A DNA stretch of 64,000 nucleotides, from NCBI RefSeq assembly GCF_048771995.1, contig NC_133063.1:6894001-6958000 (forward strand), given 5' to 3'. The notes below the pieces were generated by a model. The model did no database searches and had not been told where the DNA came from. It worked only from the letters and a program-made list of their open reading frames with translations. Source of the stretch: Taeniopygia guttata. Its lineage: Eukaryota; Chordata; Aves; Passeriformes; Estrildidae. Position 1 is the first letter of the stretch. Each line of letters starts with the position of its first letter. Shown piece by piece: positions 50,501-62,519 of this stretch. The position numbers and the translations under genes are program-made.

Positions 50501-53500
50501 GTTCACTGCTTTAACAAGTACCTTCTGCCTTAGATCCCTGTGTTGTTTATTTAACTCTCTCCAGCTTCCAGAGGAAGGGGGTCTCCCTGGCTGTAAAAGC
50601 CTGCTGAAAAGCTACTAGGCAATGTCCAACAGCACCTTTTGCAGCAAACACCTGGAGCCTGGGAGATGCACATGTCCCTCCACGTCCTACTTTTGTTTTA
50701 GCTGGGCACATAACTTGAGATCCATCTCCTAGGGTGCTTTAAGAACTGCCTAGCAAGACTATTGTCAGCTTGGCTAATTGGTCCCAAACTCTGAAATGTA
50801 GTAAAGGAAATCCTTTTCTGCAGATGTGCCTAGTCTCTGGATCAACAGACATCGACTTTCTGAGATCTGTGCTTACAAGTCATGGATTTTTAAAGCCATT
50901 GTTGGCTTGCACAAAACAACTTTCCAAGGGGTTTGAGAAGATTAGTGGAAAATACAGTATTTTAAATATATAACTTTAATTATAAGATAATTTAGAGAGG
51001 CTCTAAAGTCGTTGTAGATGCTGAAATGTCTAAGCAGATGTGAGTTGTCACTGCTTCAGAAGTTTTTTCTTGAGGTGAAGGCTCTTATGGAGCTTTTGAA
51101 GTAATTCTTGCTTGTGTGTATCTACACTTAGAAAATCTGTTAGCTGCTTCCTTTCTAAATCACAGCAGCAGAAAAATAGAGAATTTCAGATTCTTTTTGG
51201 ATCTGTTGTTTACCTTTTGGGTTTCAGACTTCTCCAAACATAAGTCTTAAATCAAAACTTGAGATTCTCACAGCCATATAATTCTAGAGTGTGGGACTTC
51301 AGAGAAGAAAAGGGCATTAAATATTCTAAGACCCACTTGCACTTTTATGTCAAGATAATGAGTCCAGATACTCCCTTTGTATTCCCTCCTATTACTGCTC
51401 ATGCTAGCAGCTGTTGTTCCACTCTACCATTTTGCTTTCCAGAATAATGACTCTTGGGACTGAGCTATCTCACTGACCATCTGTGGCCCATACAGCAATT
51501 TGTAGTGGATAATCCCTCACACTAAATCCTCTCAGCACGTGCTGCATGTTAGTTTTGGACTTTGTCCTGTTTTGAGCTTGCTGTAGGCCTGTGAGTGACT
51601 GCAGCAAGGTGCCATCCTTCTTGCAACCAGGGGAAAGGTACAGGCTCTTTAATTCAGTGCAGTTGGGGTTATGCAAGAGGTCTCAAACCTTGCTTACCAC
51701 TGGAAAGTAGTTAAAACCTGTGGGGAAAAATATGCAACCAAGTCACAGTGTTGCTTGCATAAAGCTTTCCATCAGGAATAGGGCTAGAACTTCTGCAGCT
51801 GTAAAAAAAAAATCCACACAAACTCTCAAAGAGGCACAAAGTGACCCATGTATTTTACATGCTTTTTAAATGGTCATTGCTTTCTGAATGCAAAGGATTT
51901 ATGTTCTTATCCTAGTGGCTTTTCTCACTCTTTTCCAAACCAATGACAACTTATCGTCATCATATCCTACCAGACTCCAGCACTGGCTAGCAGAGAGATT
52001 CGTCACAGATTCATCTAGCATGGGCATGGTTGTCCTATGGCAAACGGAAGTTTCATCTAGCACTATCTCTGGCAGCCCAAAACCTCCAGGATTTAGGGAA
52101 CTACACAAGAACAGTAGTGGGCAGTATCTTTTTGTGAATCTCTTCCAGTGTGCAGGAAGCTGTGGGTGTACAATTTCCTTAGCAACATACTGCCCCTGCC
52201 TGTGTGCAGGAGGTTATTTTTTTCCCTGAACAATTTGTTTAATTTCTGGGTAACCCTGAGCCACTGGCTATCACACCACTGTCTGGCTGTTCAAGCAGGG
52301 ATTGCAAAGAGTACACAGCCTTGTGCATGCTGTTGAGCTCTGTGCCAAACCTCCCAGTGACCACAGCAGGGAGTCCCTCTGGTTATCTCTTTTTGGGGTG
52401 AGGGGTCTCAGCCAAGACGGTCAGTTTTTCTGTAAGGGCTCTGCCATACCTCTATTCCCCTCTACTTTCCCTGCATGTTTGCTAAGGCACAGAGGCATTT
52501 CAGCTGGATTTATTTCTAAGCAACTCTCTCCAACCTCTTCCCTCTGTTTGCCTCTCACTTTCACTCAGCTTCCCCATTTCCACCAACTTGTTTTTACATA
52601 ATGCTGCTGTAACTTTCGAGATCGGGATGAAGACCTGGCTCCACTTCTCCTTTTTGGAGCAAGCAAACTGCCCAAAAGCCTGGAGGGCCTGCAAACTGCA
52701 GAAAATCCTGTGCCCAGTCCGGTGTGGATGTTTGCAGTCCAGTTACAAAAGCCCCATGTTTGCATTATGTTAATCCCCTGGCTTTGGCTACGCTGGCCAG
52801 GCGGGACCTATTGCAGCATGGAGAATGACATCATTTGGAAAAAGGCTGCTGCACAAGGCTGCCAGAGGCTGTGCAGCATCCCTCCCCTTTTATAGGGGAC
52901 GGCTGCTCTATCTCAGCAGGAGCAGGCTGCTTTATCAATTGGAATAGTTTTAGTGACTGTAGAAGTTGTAACACGATGCAGTGCAGGACAAGGAGACGTG
53001 TGTAAACCTCCTCTTTGGCCAGTAGTGATACAATACCATATATCCTGTGATTTGTTCATTAAACTCTGTCACCTAGAGATTTGTCTCGTCTTAATGCATA
53101 CATTGTTTTTTACTTGCCCCGATTTGCCTTTTACAAATGGTGGCAAGCATACCAGGAAAGCGTAACTGATGCGATGCTGCATGCAAGCTCACCCACGTGC
53201 TGCTTGTGATCGGCGCAAGGAGCTGCAGAGACATAAAATGCAGGATGACTGGGCTGCTTAGTGAAGGCTCCCAGCTCACTAATGCTGAAATGCCATAAAG
53301 CATCCTGCATTCTGAAACCGGCACATGACTCTCGGCATCGCCATTCTGCCCGATTCTCCCCTTACGGACGCAGTACAAAAACGGCAGCTAAGCACAGACG
53401 TATCCCTGGCATGCCGTCAGGCAGCCTTGCTGGAGGAAATTTTTTTTTTTTCCCCCTGCAAGCTGCCAAGGTGGACTCCTTAGCTCCTGCGATAGACTGA

Positions 53501-53770
53501 ATGAGACTGCAGTTCCCCCATCAGTTTCATAATACTCAGAAAGCATCCATTTACATCATTGTGTGCAGTGCAGGGCAGCAGCTGCCAGGAAATTTGAAAC
53601 TATTTTGATTCCAGTTGACTAGAACAGCAGCAATTGAATTAGCTGGTATCGCTATAGATAAACTGATGAGCTTTGCATTTTATTTCTTTGACCAATGGGT
53701 AACTGCTGGAGCTACAGTAACCTCTGTGAGTAAGGAGCCTGTTCAAGCAAATATATCTAATTTCTCGAGC

Positions 53771-53811
<41 letters not shown>

Positions 53812-56800
53812 TATACTGTATAGAGAGAGACACTCACACCATTCTTTTTTAAAATGTACCTGTAAACAAAATGTCTGTCTATGCTTTTAACTTGTGTTTT
53901 GCTTCCTAGAATTTCCTTTTATTATGCTGTAGACAAGGTTGCTTGACATGGAATGGTTATTTACCTATGAAATATCATATCTATGCCTGATTTAAGTCAT
54001 TAATTCTTTTAACATCTAGTCATCAGAAAGGCTGCCAAATGCTGTTAGGTTATATTTGCCCGGTCTCAGTTTTCTAGTCACTCACCCCCTTTCTATTTTA
54101 GCTTTTTCCCTGTCCATTTCTTTCTTTCTTTCTTTTTTTTTTTTTTTTTAATTTGTTGAAAGAAACCACCTTCAATGCAAAGTAGAAATTTGTGTTACCT
54201 GAAAGTGTGTGTCCTTTCTTTGTTTGTTTGGTGATGGGTATTTTTTTTCCCTGCGCATCTTCAGTGCAGTCCTTAAATTTTGTTGTTGTCTTTCTATCCT
54301 TGTTTGTAATGCAGTCATATTGGGGGATGGGGTTGGACAGGATATGCCAGTAGCTGCAGCAAGACATGATGCTGTGGTGGTGGATGGGAATAAGGGAGGA
54401 GTTTCCCTTAAAGAGCTCAAGCTCCCCTTAGCTCTTGTACTTGAAATAGGTCTCTGAGGAAAGGGAAAAGCTTTGGAATTTTGGGAGAAAGTGGTGGATT
54501 GGTTGTGGTTTACTTCACAAATTAGAGACCTTGGTAGTAATGTGCATGGTGGTACCTAATATAATGGCAACAGAACACTGCTTTGATGTCATATAGGAAG
54601 TTTTTTTTCAATCAGACAGAGGATTAGGCAATATTCCTGCATGAAGGCAAGAATCCCGCTGACTTGTGCTTGCATACAGCAGTGGCAGCAGCAGCAGTAG
54701 TCTGTCCAGAGGAGAGCTGCTGACATCTCACTTCAGAAAAGGCCTTACATTTCTACTGTGATAGCGCTACTCTCTTGCCCAGATGGTGCACAGCTTGCAG
54801 GTGTGGCAGAGGGGAATACATGTAAGCACTCTCCCTCTCTTTGGACACCTCTCTGTGCCTGCATGTGCAGGTATGTGCTCTGTATCTGTACCTTTTCTGG
54901 AGTCTGATGGGCTTGCCAGACTATGAAGTTCAGGAGGAGAAGTAAATCAGAAACTTGCTCAGGATTTCTTTCCACCATCAGCAGTGGCTGTCGGTGGCAG
55001 ACAGGGACGCGCAGCAGAGCGTTTAGCATTCACCACAAGAAATAAGGCCCCCTCTGTTTCCCTCGTGTTGGTTCAGAAGCTAAGATAGCAATTAGCAGAG
55101 ACGAGCCTGGCCCCTTGGCAGGATCTGTGTGCGGTGCCTTGTTAGGGCTTGGCCTCCAGAGCATGTTGGCTGCCTCCCAGCCCCACAGGAGGCCAGGGCT
55201 GAGCTCCAGGCTTCCTTCCAACAAGGCGGGATGTGTGGGTTGGAGTGAGGCATGGGGGGTCCCAGCTCTTGGGGCACTGTGTATTCCTTTTCTTCATGCA
55301 GTGCAGCCAGAGAGTGTGACCTGGCCAAGTGCTGTCCCAAGGTGCTGTGGGTGGATGTGTCTACTAGGAAGGGTTTATGTTAGCATCTATAGTGACATCT
55401 TCCCTATTAGTCCTCTCCTAAGAAACCCCTCCTCTAGCCTGTTCTGAGAGAGCAGCGAGCACTAAAGCTTTGGCATTAGAGAAGGACTGTGGGATGGGAA
55501 AGCAGCTTGGAGTTTGTTGCCTGGGGTTGTTCTGGTGCAGGTGTAGGGACATTACAACCACAGAGCATCGCTGTCATATGTGAGTCTGTCCTGGTGGAAG
55601 TGTCCCACAGTGGCAGCTTGTGCCATGAAAACTATGGGCTTGAGGTACATGCAAGCGCTTGGTTGGCTGAGTTGTGTGCAAAGGGGCATGTTTGCTGCTT
55701 CAGACACTTAAAAAAAAGCACTGTGGGTGCACCCACACCTGTGTTTTGGAAACCTTGCCATGAAGATGGGCTGGTGATGCAATTGTGGACAGGGCACCCT
55801 TGCTCCTTATATTTCCCTGGGACCTTGCAGCAGAGAAAAGGTCCCTGCTTTGTCTAGTCACTGTCCTGAACAGCAACCAAATAGTCTGGATGAACTGTGA
55901 TTAAGTCAATGGCATGGAGACGTTTGGAGAACCCACTGGGGAAGATTCTGAGGCTTGGCAGGGTCCAAAATTGTCACTTTGATCCTGCACCACGCCCATT
56001 GTGTGGTATTTTCCCTGTGGCTAGATATACTGGGATATACTGGCAGGTGTGAGCTTCTGCTTACCTTAACAAGCCACTGGCATATAGGTAGCCATATTAA
56101 TGCAGTTCTGAACCTGTGTTAGATTATCCTCTCTTTCACTTTGAACTCAGCCTATCATTAACCACAGCTACATGGCTTCTGCTCAGAAAGAGACCGTGGC
56201 TGGCCTGCTTGGAGCAGAGATGGGGATCAGTTTTCAATGCAGCACCTAGAGATGCACCTTGGGACCAAACCATTCAAATTCAAGTCGGTGTTTGGTTTCA
56301 GAGCTGTCACCCCTGATGCTTTTCAAAGTAGGTGTTTAGGTCTGGCCACCCTGCAGTTTGATTTGAAACACTTTTATACTCCAAGCCTTTTATACTTTTA
56401 TACACTTTTATACTCCAAGAAGCAAAGAGTTAGTTTTTTTCTTTCTTTCATAAAGGAGTAGGACAAATGCAGCTGTTGATGGTTGGCTTTTTAATTGTTG
56501 TTTTGGGGTTTTTTTCCCCCCAAAAGCTCAGTTCCTCCTTGGCTGTGATATAAGGTGGCCAATTATCTGTCATGTGATGGCTGAGGTCCCTTCGGACAGA
56601 TGGTTCTCTGTTACCTCGAAACAATGGGAGCCACTGGGTGCTTGATGCTTGGAAAATGGGACCACCCATTTTTACTTCTTGTTCACATCAGTTGGAAAAG
56701 CACAAGGAAGGGAGGGGTAGCAGGGTTTTTCTGCAGCAGCTATTTGCTGCCGTAGAAAATGTGAATTGCATGGTATGCATCCATCACTGCAACGTGACTT

Positions 56801-59583
56801 CAGCTACCTGAGTTGTTAAAGGAAGAGGGTAGTGCTGGCAGAAAGTTGAATTGCTCATTAATTACTTTGTAATTTAGCTAATTAGTTTCGTCAAGGCTGT
56901 AGAACATAACGGGTGTGGCTGATTATCTTCCCAGTGTTTCACCTTTACAAGTGGAAATTACCTGTAAACGTAAAACCATCATCTGTAGTGGTTTTTTAAA
57001 GTAAAACCATCACGGGTGGTGCATGCTGTGGATGTTAGACATCTGAATCTCTGCTTTCTTAGGCCTGTGGCCTGGCCTGAGGCCTCAGACTGTTCCCGTG
57101 CCATTGGACCTTTTCTGAAGTGCAGCAGACATTTCTGGCATTCCTTCCTCTGTAGTGCAGATTCCCAAAGCAGGGCCGCCCAAAAACTCCCGTGTAAAAG
57201 GACCGGCTTTGGATAACTGCAGTGTAAAAAAGCAGAAAGCAGAAGCGAGTAAAACTGAAGTATTTTCCCTGCTGGGGAGAGCACTGTTACTCTGTTATGA
57301 GCAGGAGAGAGATCAGACTTTTTGCTTTGTGCCTGTGGTAGATAAACCCAGCGTCTCCTTTTATTTTGCAGGTAGTGGCCGTGGAAGCAGCAGTTTGCCT
57401 CCTCATACCATCATCAATGAATTTCCAGAGTACGGCACTGCAGAGTCGAGCAGACAAACACCATCGTCTCCACTGACGTGCCCGGCCGAGCCCGTGACAC
57501 GCAGTCCGGAAAGACGGGACAGTCACCACCATGCCAGGCCTGTTCCTCAGTGCGCAGCTCCTGCTGATCATTTGAGGCCTGATGCAGGGGCAGTGCAGCT
57601 TCACACCCCAGAAGGAGGTTTGCAACCCACCAGTAATCCACCAGAGAGTATGAAAATCTCTCGACGGTTAGAAGCAACAAAGGTGCAAGAAAGAGCAAAT
57701 ACTTCTCTGGATTCAGAGACTCAAATGGAAAAAAAGAGTGTTACTGGCAGCCAAAATGTGCAGGCAGCCAGAGAACCAGTTCCAGCAGGCCAAGAAAAGC
57801 TCTCAGACATGCTTCTTCCATCTGAACGAACAGCTGAGGAAAAAAAGCATTTGATCATAGAGAAAGATCTGGCTTCAGTACGGACTGGAGAAAAGCAGTC
57901 TGAATCCTCACAAGGCATAAGTAATAAAGCAGAGGAGGTCCACACAGTTCAGGAACCAAGCTGTCACAAGCCATCTGTGGCAAACCTGGAAGCAGTCAGC
58001 AGAGTGGAGAGGGGGACACGTTTTGAGGAGTTTTCAGAGTACAGTCAAGGCAAAATGCAAACAGGTACTGAGAGAAGGCTTGCTAAAGAGGCAGCTGTGA
58101 GTAAACATGTAGAATTTCAAGGTGTGGAGATCTTATGGCTGCAAAAAGCTGAGGAGCAGCAAAGAAAGAAGCACTCACTGCTGGACTCTGTGTCTGTGGA
58201 GAGGAAGGCATTCCCCAAAATATCCAGCCACCCTGTGTCACCAATGGTCTCCCCAGGCTTGCCTTCCTTGCCAGACAGTGCCTGGAGTGAGGTCTGTGAA
58301 GACCCAAGGCTGGAACCCGCTGCCTCTGGAGCCACTCCTCTACCACTGCTTGAAGAAAGCGGGAAGGATGAAGTTTCTATGAAGGACAGGAAGAACTGTG
58401 GTGAGGAGGAGATGGCTGTGCTTTCAAGCAGCCGGGACAGGTGAGCTAGTGCTAAGAGGGTAGCAGGGGTGAGTCTGGGGTTCTCTTGTCTAGGCATGTG
58501 GCTTGTACTTACCTAATAAGAAGCAGCAAATATTTGTCTGCTGCCTGTGGTGTGGTGTTTACAGTACTGGTATACATAGCTGCTGGTTGGCTAATGCCTG
58601 AATTTGGTACTGAAGCCGCTTCACATCATCTTACTGAAGTTTGCAGTCCATCTCAGGTTTTGAAATGTAAAGATCAGAAGTCTTGCTGTTTGCACAGTGA
58701 TGTCCATGTGATGAAGCATCTGTAGCAGGTGTAATTGGGATCTGGACATGCCATGTGTCCTAGAGTGATGTTATGATGCTCATATCCCCAGTAGTGTGAT
58801 CTGTTTATGCTGGATATTCTATTCTGTGCCTTCAAGACTGGCTCTGAGAGCGAAGGTGGGGAGAAGAAGAAGCACACAGTTTGTTTTCAGCCTGCACTCC
58901 CTTCTCCACACTCTGCTGGTCACAGAATTCCACTGTGCTCTCCAGGCACAGACGGGGCAGAACACCGCTCTCCTTTGCTTTTTAGCTCGTTCAGCGAGCT
59001 GAGGCAGCCCAAATTTCCCTGGACTGGTTTTCTTTCCCTTTTTTTGGATCCATTTGAACCTGCTCCAGACTGGGGCTGGAGAAACACAGAGAGCTCTCAC
59101 TCTGTGGCCCACCAGGGCCTTCTGTGGGCAGCAGCCTTCCCCAGGGCTGGAGGGACTGATAACAGTGACCATGCACTGCAGAGACTTTCTGAATCTGTCA
59201 TCTCTTCAGAGTCAGAAATGAGTTTTGTCCCCTGGTGTTGTTCATTTTGTGTGCTGGGGAGTGCTTTGCCTGTTAAATAAACAGGTTTTTTCCACCTCTC
59301 TCAGGGGAAATTCTTCCTGAACTGATTGAGGGGAGGGGCCATGTGGGTTTGCTTTCTGGGGGAGGGCCCTTTTTGGAGGTTTTCTCCCAAATTTGCGCTA
59401 ATCCAGGACACCGTGTAATTAAATATAGTTGGCATGCAGGCCTGGCCATACGCACCTGAACAGATTTTCTGGTTTCATTCAGAGTTTGTGCAAAAACTGT
59501 GACAACCTCTGAATGGTTGGATAATAAAGACATTAAGGCCATGTAGATCATAGGAGGATAAATGCTACAATCTGTGCTTTCTG

Positions 59584-59655
<72 letters not shown>

Positions 59656-59656
59656 C

Positions 59657-59705
<49 letters not shown>

Positions 59706-60948
59706 ACATCATTTTAGCATTACATATTGCAAGAATGGCGTGCTGCTTTGCATCCTGATTTGCTTGCTTTTCTTTTCTGATGCACATCTCTTACAAAACA
59801 AAGGGTTCCTCTGGTACGCTCTGAGCAAATCATGCCCACTTTGACCTGGAGAGGTGTGTGCTGCTGAGACAACATCTCTGCAAGGGAGGCTTTCCTGCCT
59901 CTGCACCTCTGTATCTGTGGAGTTTTGCTTTGGGATTACTTGGGCTGGCTACCCTAAACCTCTGGCATGTTGAGGAGCCCCACAGTATTTGGTGCAGCAG
60001 GGAAGAAAACTCTTCAGGGGAATGGTATACCTTTCCATGCATTAGCAAGCAGGCTGAGTCTTCTCCCTTCAAATCTGTTTCCCCAGGCTCTATATTTTTA
60101 ATTGCACATGCTTCCCTTTGCATTTTGGAGTAATTTCCTTCAGCTTTTTGCTGAAGACCCCAGTCCTAGGACTGCAGAGATGGCTAATTATCCTTCAGGG
60201 GCTCCATCTGGATACGCATTTCCAGCATGTGCAGCCTCTGGCTTGGCACTGGTGCTAGGATAGATCTTGCACACTGTGCTTTTCTCTTTTGCATGTAAGC
60301 AGCTGATCTGTTAGACAATATTAGGATGTCTCCCAGCCCTCTTCTTTTACCCAGAAAATTGTTTCTTTCTATGTCCCTGGAGAGGGAAATGATGCTGGTC
60401 ATAAAGAGAGGTAGTGCAAGGAAAAACCAGCATTTTACCTGCAGTGCCCTCTCTTGCATAAAGCTGTGTTAACCTTTCTGCTCAGAAAAGTGGAAGGGTG
60501 AGAAGGATTTCCCAAAGTTTGAACCTTGCCCCAAGACTGAAATGAGCTGTTTCTGATTAATTTTCAGGATGGTTGAGGAGGGGGAAGCCGCCACAGGAGG
60601 ATACGAAGATTTCCTTGGGCAGAGGCACTCTGACATCTCCACTGATCTGTACAGCTCACAGTTTGAAAACATCCTAGACAATGCATCTTTGTACTACAGT
60701 GCGGAATCTCTGGACACATTGTACTCGGAGCCTGATAGCTACTTCAGCTTTGAGATACCACTCACTCCCATGATCCAGCAGCGCATGAAGGAGGGTGGAC
60801 AGTTTTTAGATAGGACATCAGCCGTGGGGCAGACAGATGTGCCTGACAGGGAGGTGAAGGGATGTGGTGAAGGCATTGCCAATGGCTTAAGGGATGCAAG
60901 CGAAACACTCTTCAAAGGAGATGTCACAGAAGTCCCTCATCTGGAAAG
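32512..60948 (+). CDS. Unnamed multi-exon gene, N-terminal 526 residues (partial)
   Basis: Exons 32512-32532, 44558-44666, 57372-58440 and 60568-60948 join through GT-AG introns with matching phases (0, 1, 2, 2) and no stop. The predicted protein starts MEGAGGAAEALVWDNDIS, continues QNVAKAKYEFLFGLEEEKPS, then has a 356-residue low-complexity part rich in Glu, Ser, Lys and Pro, and an acidic segment with clustered Tyr. I recognise no domain, signal peptide or membrane span, and cannot name the family. It has the look of a cytoplasmic scaffold or of the regulatory N-terminus of a signalling protein. It runs past the right edge. The alternative, separate unrelated open frames, is unlikely given four compatible junctions. 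Confidence 0.8.
32590..32768 (+). repeat. Long pyrimidine-rich tract after exon 1
   Basis: About 170 bases that are almost entirely C and T on the plus strand, including runs of more than ten T and about ten C, ending TTTTCACAG. It starts just downstream of the exon 1 donor. The final CACAG could act as an acceptor for an untranslated or alternative exon starting at 32769. Confidence 0.85.
36045..36135 (+). repeat. CR1 3' tail fragment
   Basis: CCAGGAGTTGGACCTGATGA, then TGAGTCCCTTCCAAGTCAG and GATTCTGTGACTG match the CR1 3' terminus, which ends in repeats of ATTCTATG. Confidence 0.7.
40678..40815 (+). mobile_element. Possible truncated LTR fragment
   Basis: Begins TGTCCTGGTTTGAGACAAG, which resembles the start of some avian endogenous retroviral LTRs. 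No 3' end or target-site duplication could be defined. Confidence 0.25.
44558..44666 (+). CDS. Unnamed gene, exon 2
   Basis: Residues 8-43 plus one base of 44. The acceptor is TTTATTTTTGCTCTAG and the donor GGAATGG|GTAAGTG, both strong. It encodes AEALVWDNDISAHAQNVA then KAKYEFLFGLEEEKPSGM. The sequence is non-repetitive and looks conserved, unlike the 12 kb introns around it. Confidence 0.85.
45490..45520. repeat. AAT trinucleotide microsatellite
   Basis: About nine imperfect AAT units following a poly(A) run. Confidence 0.85.
52700..53600 (+). promoter_or_regulatory. Candidate regulatory block in intron 2
   Basis: More CpG and more complex sequence than the surroundings, with an octamer-like TTTGCATTATGTTAAT near 52758, a TGACATCA element near 52827 and a TATA-like CCCCTTTTATAGGGGACGG near 52882. 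It could be an enhancer or an alternative promoter 4.5 kb upstream of the large exon 3. This is inference from motifs only. Confidence 0.3.
53771..53816. repeat. AT dinucleotide microsatellite
   Basis: About 20 AT units with two interruptions (TATAATAT at the start, ATACATAT near the end). Confidence 0.9.
57372..58440 (+). CDS. Unnamed gene, exon 3 (large)
   Basis: A 1069-bp exon, open throughout, with acceptor TTTATTTTGCAG and donor GACAG|GTGAGC. It encodes Gly44 to Ser/Arg399: first a conserved-looking SLPPHTIINEFPEYGTAE segment, then a long hydrophilic region rich in Ser, Glu, Lys and Pro, which is likely disordered. No stop in 355 codons and splice sites in the right phase argue strongly for a real exon. 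Confidence 0.9.
58441..60567. other. Intron 3 of the unnamed gene
   Basis: Apart from the TATC microsatellite I see no element. An open frame at 58807-59280 on plus has no acceptor/donor pair in the needed phase and no recognisable motif. Confidence 0.6.
59587..59703. repeat. TATC tetranucleotide microsatellite, about 29 units
   Basis: Nearly perfect TATC repeats over 117 bases with one variant unit (TCTC near 59653), in intron 3 of the unnamed gene. Likely polymorphic. Confidence 0.97.
60568..60948 (+). CDS. Unnamed gene, exon 4
   Basis: Completes Arg400 and encodes residues 401-526. Acceptor TTAATTTTCAG; donor GAAAG|GTAAAA. It contains a tyrosine- and acid-rich segment (SLYYSAESLDTLYSEPDSYF), then FEIPLTPMIQQRMKEG and a weaker tail. 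The compact hydrophobic/acidic pattern suggests a short binding motif or the edge of a domain. Confidence 0.88.
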
Positions 60949-61657
60949 GTAAAAGTAGTGGATGAGCTTTCTGTGTGCCTGCTGATTTTTCCCCAACCTC
61001 TCTTTACTTCAGTGTACTGTCAGAGAGTGTAGTTTTGCCTCTTTTAACACTTCTAATTTTCTACAGAGAATAATTTCCAGGGTGACTGCAATAGAGAAAT
61101 GAGCCATCCAAACCTGCCATTCATAAGAAGAGTGCAAATTTACATTATGAAGGTTTATTAGGTAATGCTGATGTGTTGATAAAAGTCTGCCTGGTATTAT
61201 CACATCTCTGGGATCTGTCTCTGGAGGAGTTACTTATTGGTTCCAAATGAACCTTGCTCAGCTACAGTTCCTACCTGAATTTTTTGGCAGCAACTTTAGG
61301 AGCGGTAACGCTTTGTGGACACAAATGAGTTGTCCAAATGCAGTTTGTGATCTGGATGTTAAACATGTGCCTTTGGGCACAGTAGTTCCTCTCTTAAGGC
61401 CAGTGGGAGTTTAGAACATTACTTCTGCTGGGATGAGATTTTGCTCTCACCACATTCACAGGTTAGCTTCTTTCATTTGTGCACTTCATGAAAGAGGAGT
61501 GAACATTACAAAAATGTGAATAATTTATGATTAAGTAAAAGGAGAGGTGAGAAAGCCTATTAAAAGAAAGAGTCATGTGAGAAGCAACAACTAGGCTGAT
61601 TGGTCAGAAAATACTGTACAATTGTAGAAAATCACTCTGTGCAAACTTTTCTTACAG

Positions 61658-61704
61658 TGTGCTGTCAAGGAGAGTGGGGACAGTGAAAGGCAGACACAGA
61701 CAAA
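61658..61704 (+). CDS. Possible exon 5 of the unnamed gene
   Basis: The acceptor AACTTTTCTTACAG is good, and the 47 bases read in the required phase to give VLSRRVGTVKGRHRQ, a basic segment, before a weak donor (A|GTAGGA). It preserves the frame from exon 4. The weak donor and short length leave this uncertain. Confidence 0.38.
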
Positions 61705-62519
61705 GTAGGAGGTTGAATTAAAAGCAGAGTGGTGAGGGTGCAACACACCTGCAAAGTGGTGAAGGACCTTTTGAGTGACAAAGATGCCTCTGGTCTTCAT
61801 CCTCCAGGGACAGGATGTTATCTAAGAGGCCTAGGACTATTCCCATAGATGGAACTAGTCTACTTAGAACTTTTCTGGGAGTAAGGGTGGGAGATCTTTT
61901 ATCTGTTTTATTTCTTTTGTGCTAAAATGAAAGAAGTCCTTTGAGCAGAAGTAGTTTTGCTAACTTTATGGATTAAGGTACAGTTTGCTCTTAAAACAGC
62001 AGGCAGAAGGACATTAGAGTTTAAAATATTTTTCCCTTAATCATACAGTAAAAACGATGTTTAAATGTTGTGCATGCATGGTATCTGCCAGTAGGCAATA
62101 AGTGACTGCTAATCTGCAATAACCTGTATGGAGCCAGAAACTGAGGTCAGTCCTAAGACTTGCAGCTCCTTACTTATAGCAAAACCAAAGGCTGACATAA
62201 AACTGGACATCAGAGAACAAGCAGCACATTCAGATCTAGATTCTGCTACCCCATAGTTGCAGCAACTAGTATTTAAAGGATACTGTCAAGTAAGGCTCAT
62301 CAGGACAAAAATTAGGACAAAGACAAGGTATGCTTAGATGAGTCACATTCGGTGTCTGTCTAATGTAGATTTCACTTGGAATTAATTTTAGTTTAGATTT
62401 GCATCCATACTGATAAATTAGCAGTAGATATTTGAATATTTTTTCCTCACTTAATTAGAAGAAAAGAAAAAAGAAAGAGTGATTCTGGTTTGTCAGGGAT
62501 AAGCCTCAAGGGCTCACCT

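Larger units (their letters stand above)
44667..57371. other. Intron 2 of the unnamed gene
   Basis: No coding exon is needed to join exons 2 and 3. Simple repeats lie at 45490-45520 (AAT), 46208-46242 (TCC), 53771-53816 (AT) and 54129-54150 (T). A block at 52.7-53.6 kb differs in composition and is listed separately. An imperfect tandem repeat of a TTTTATACTCCAAG-containing unit lies near 56370-56420. Confidence 0.6.
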
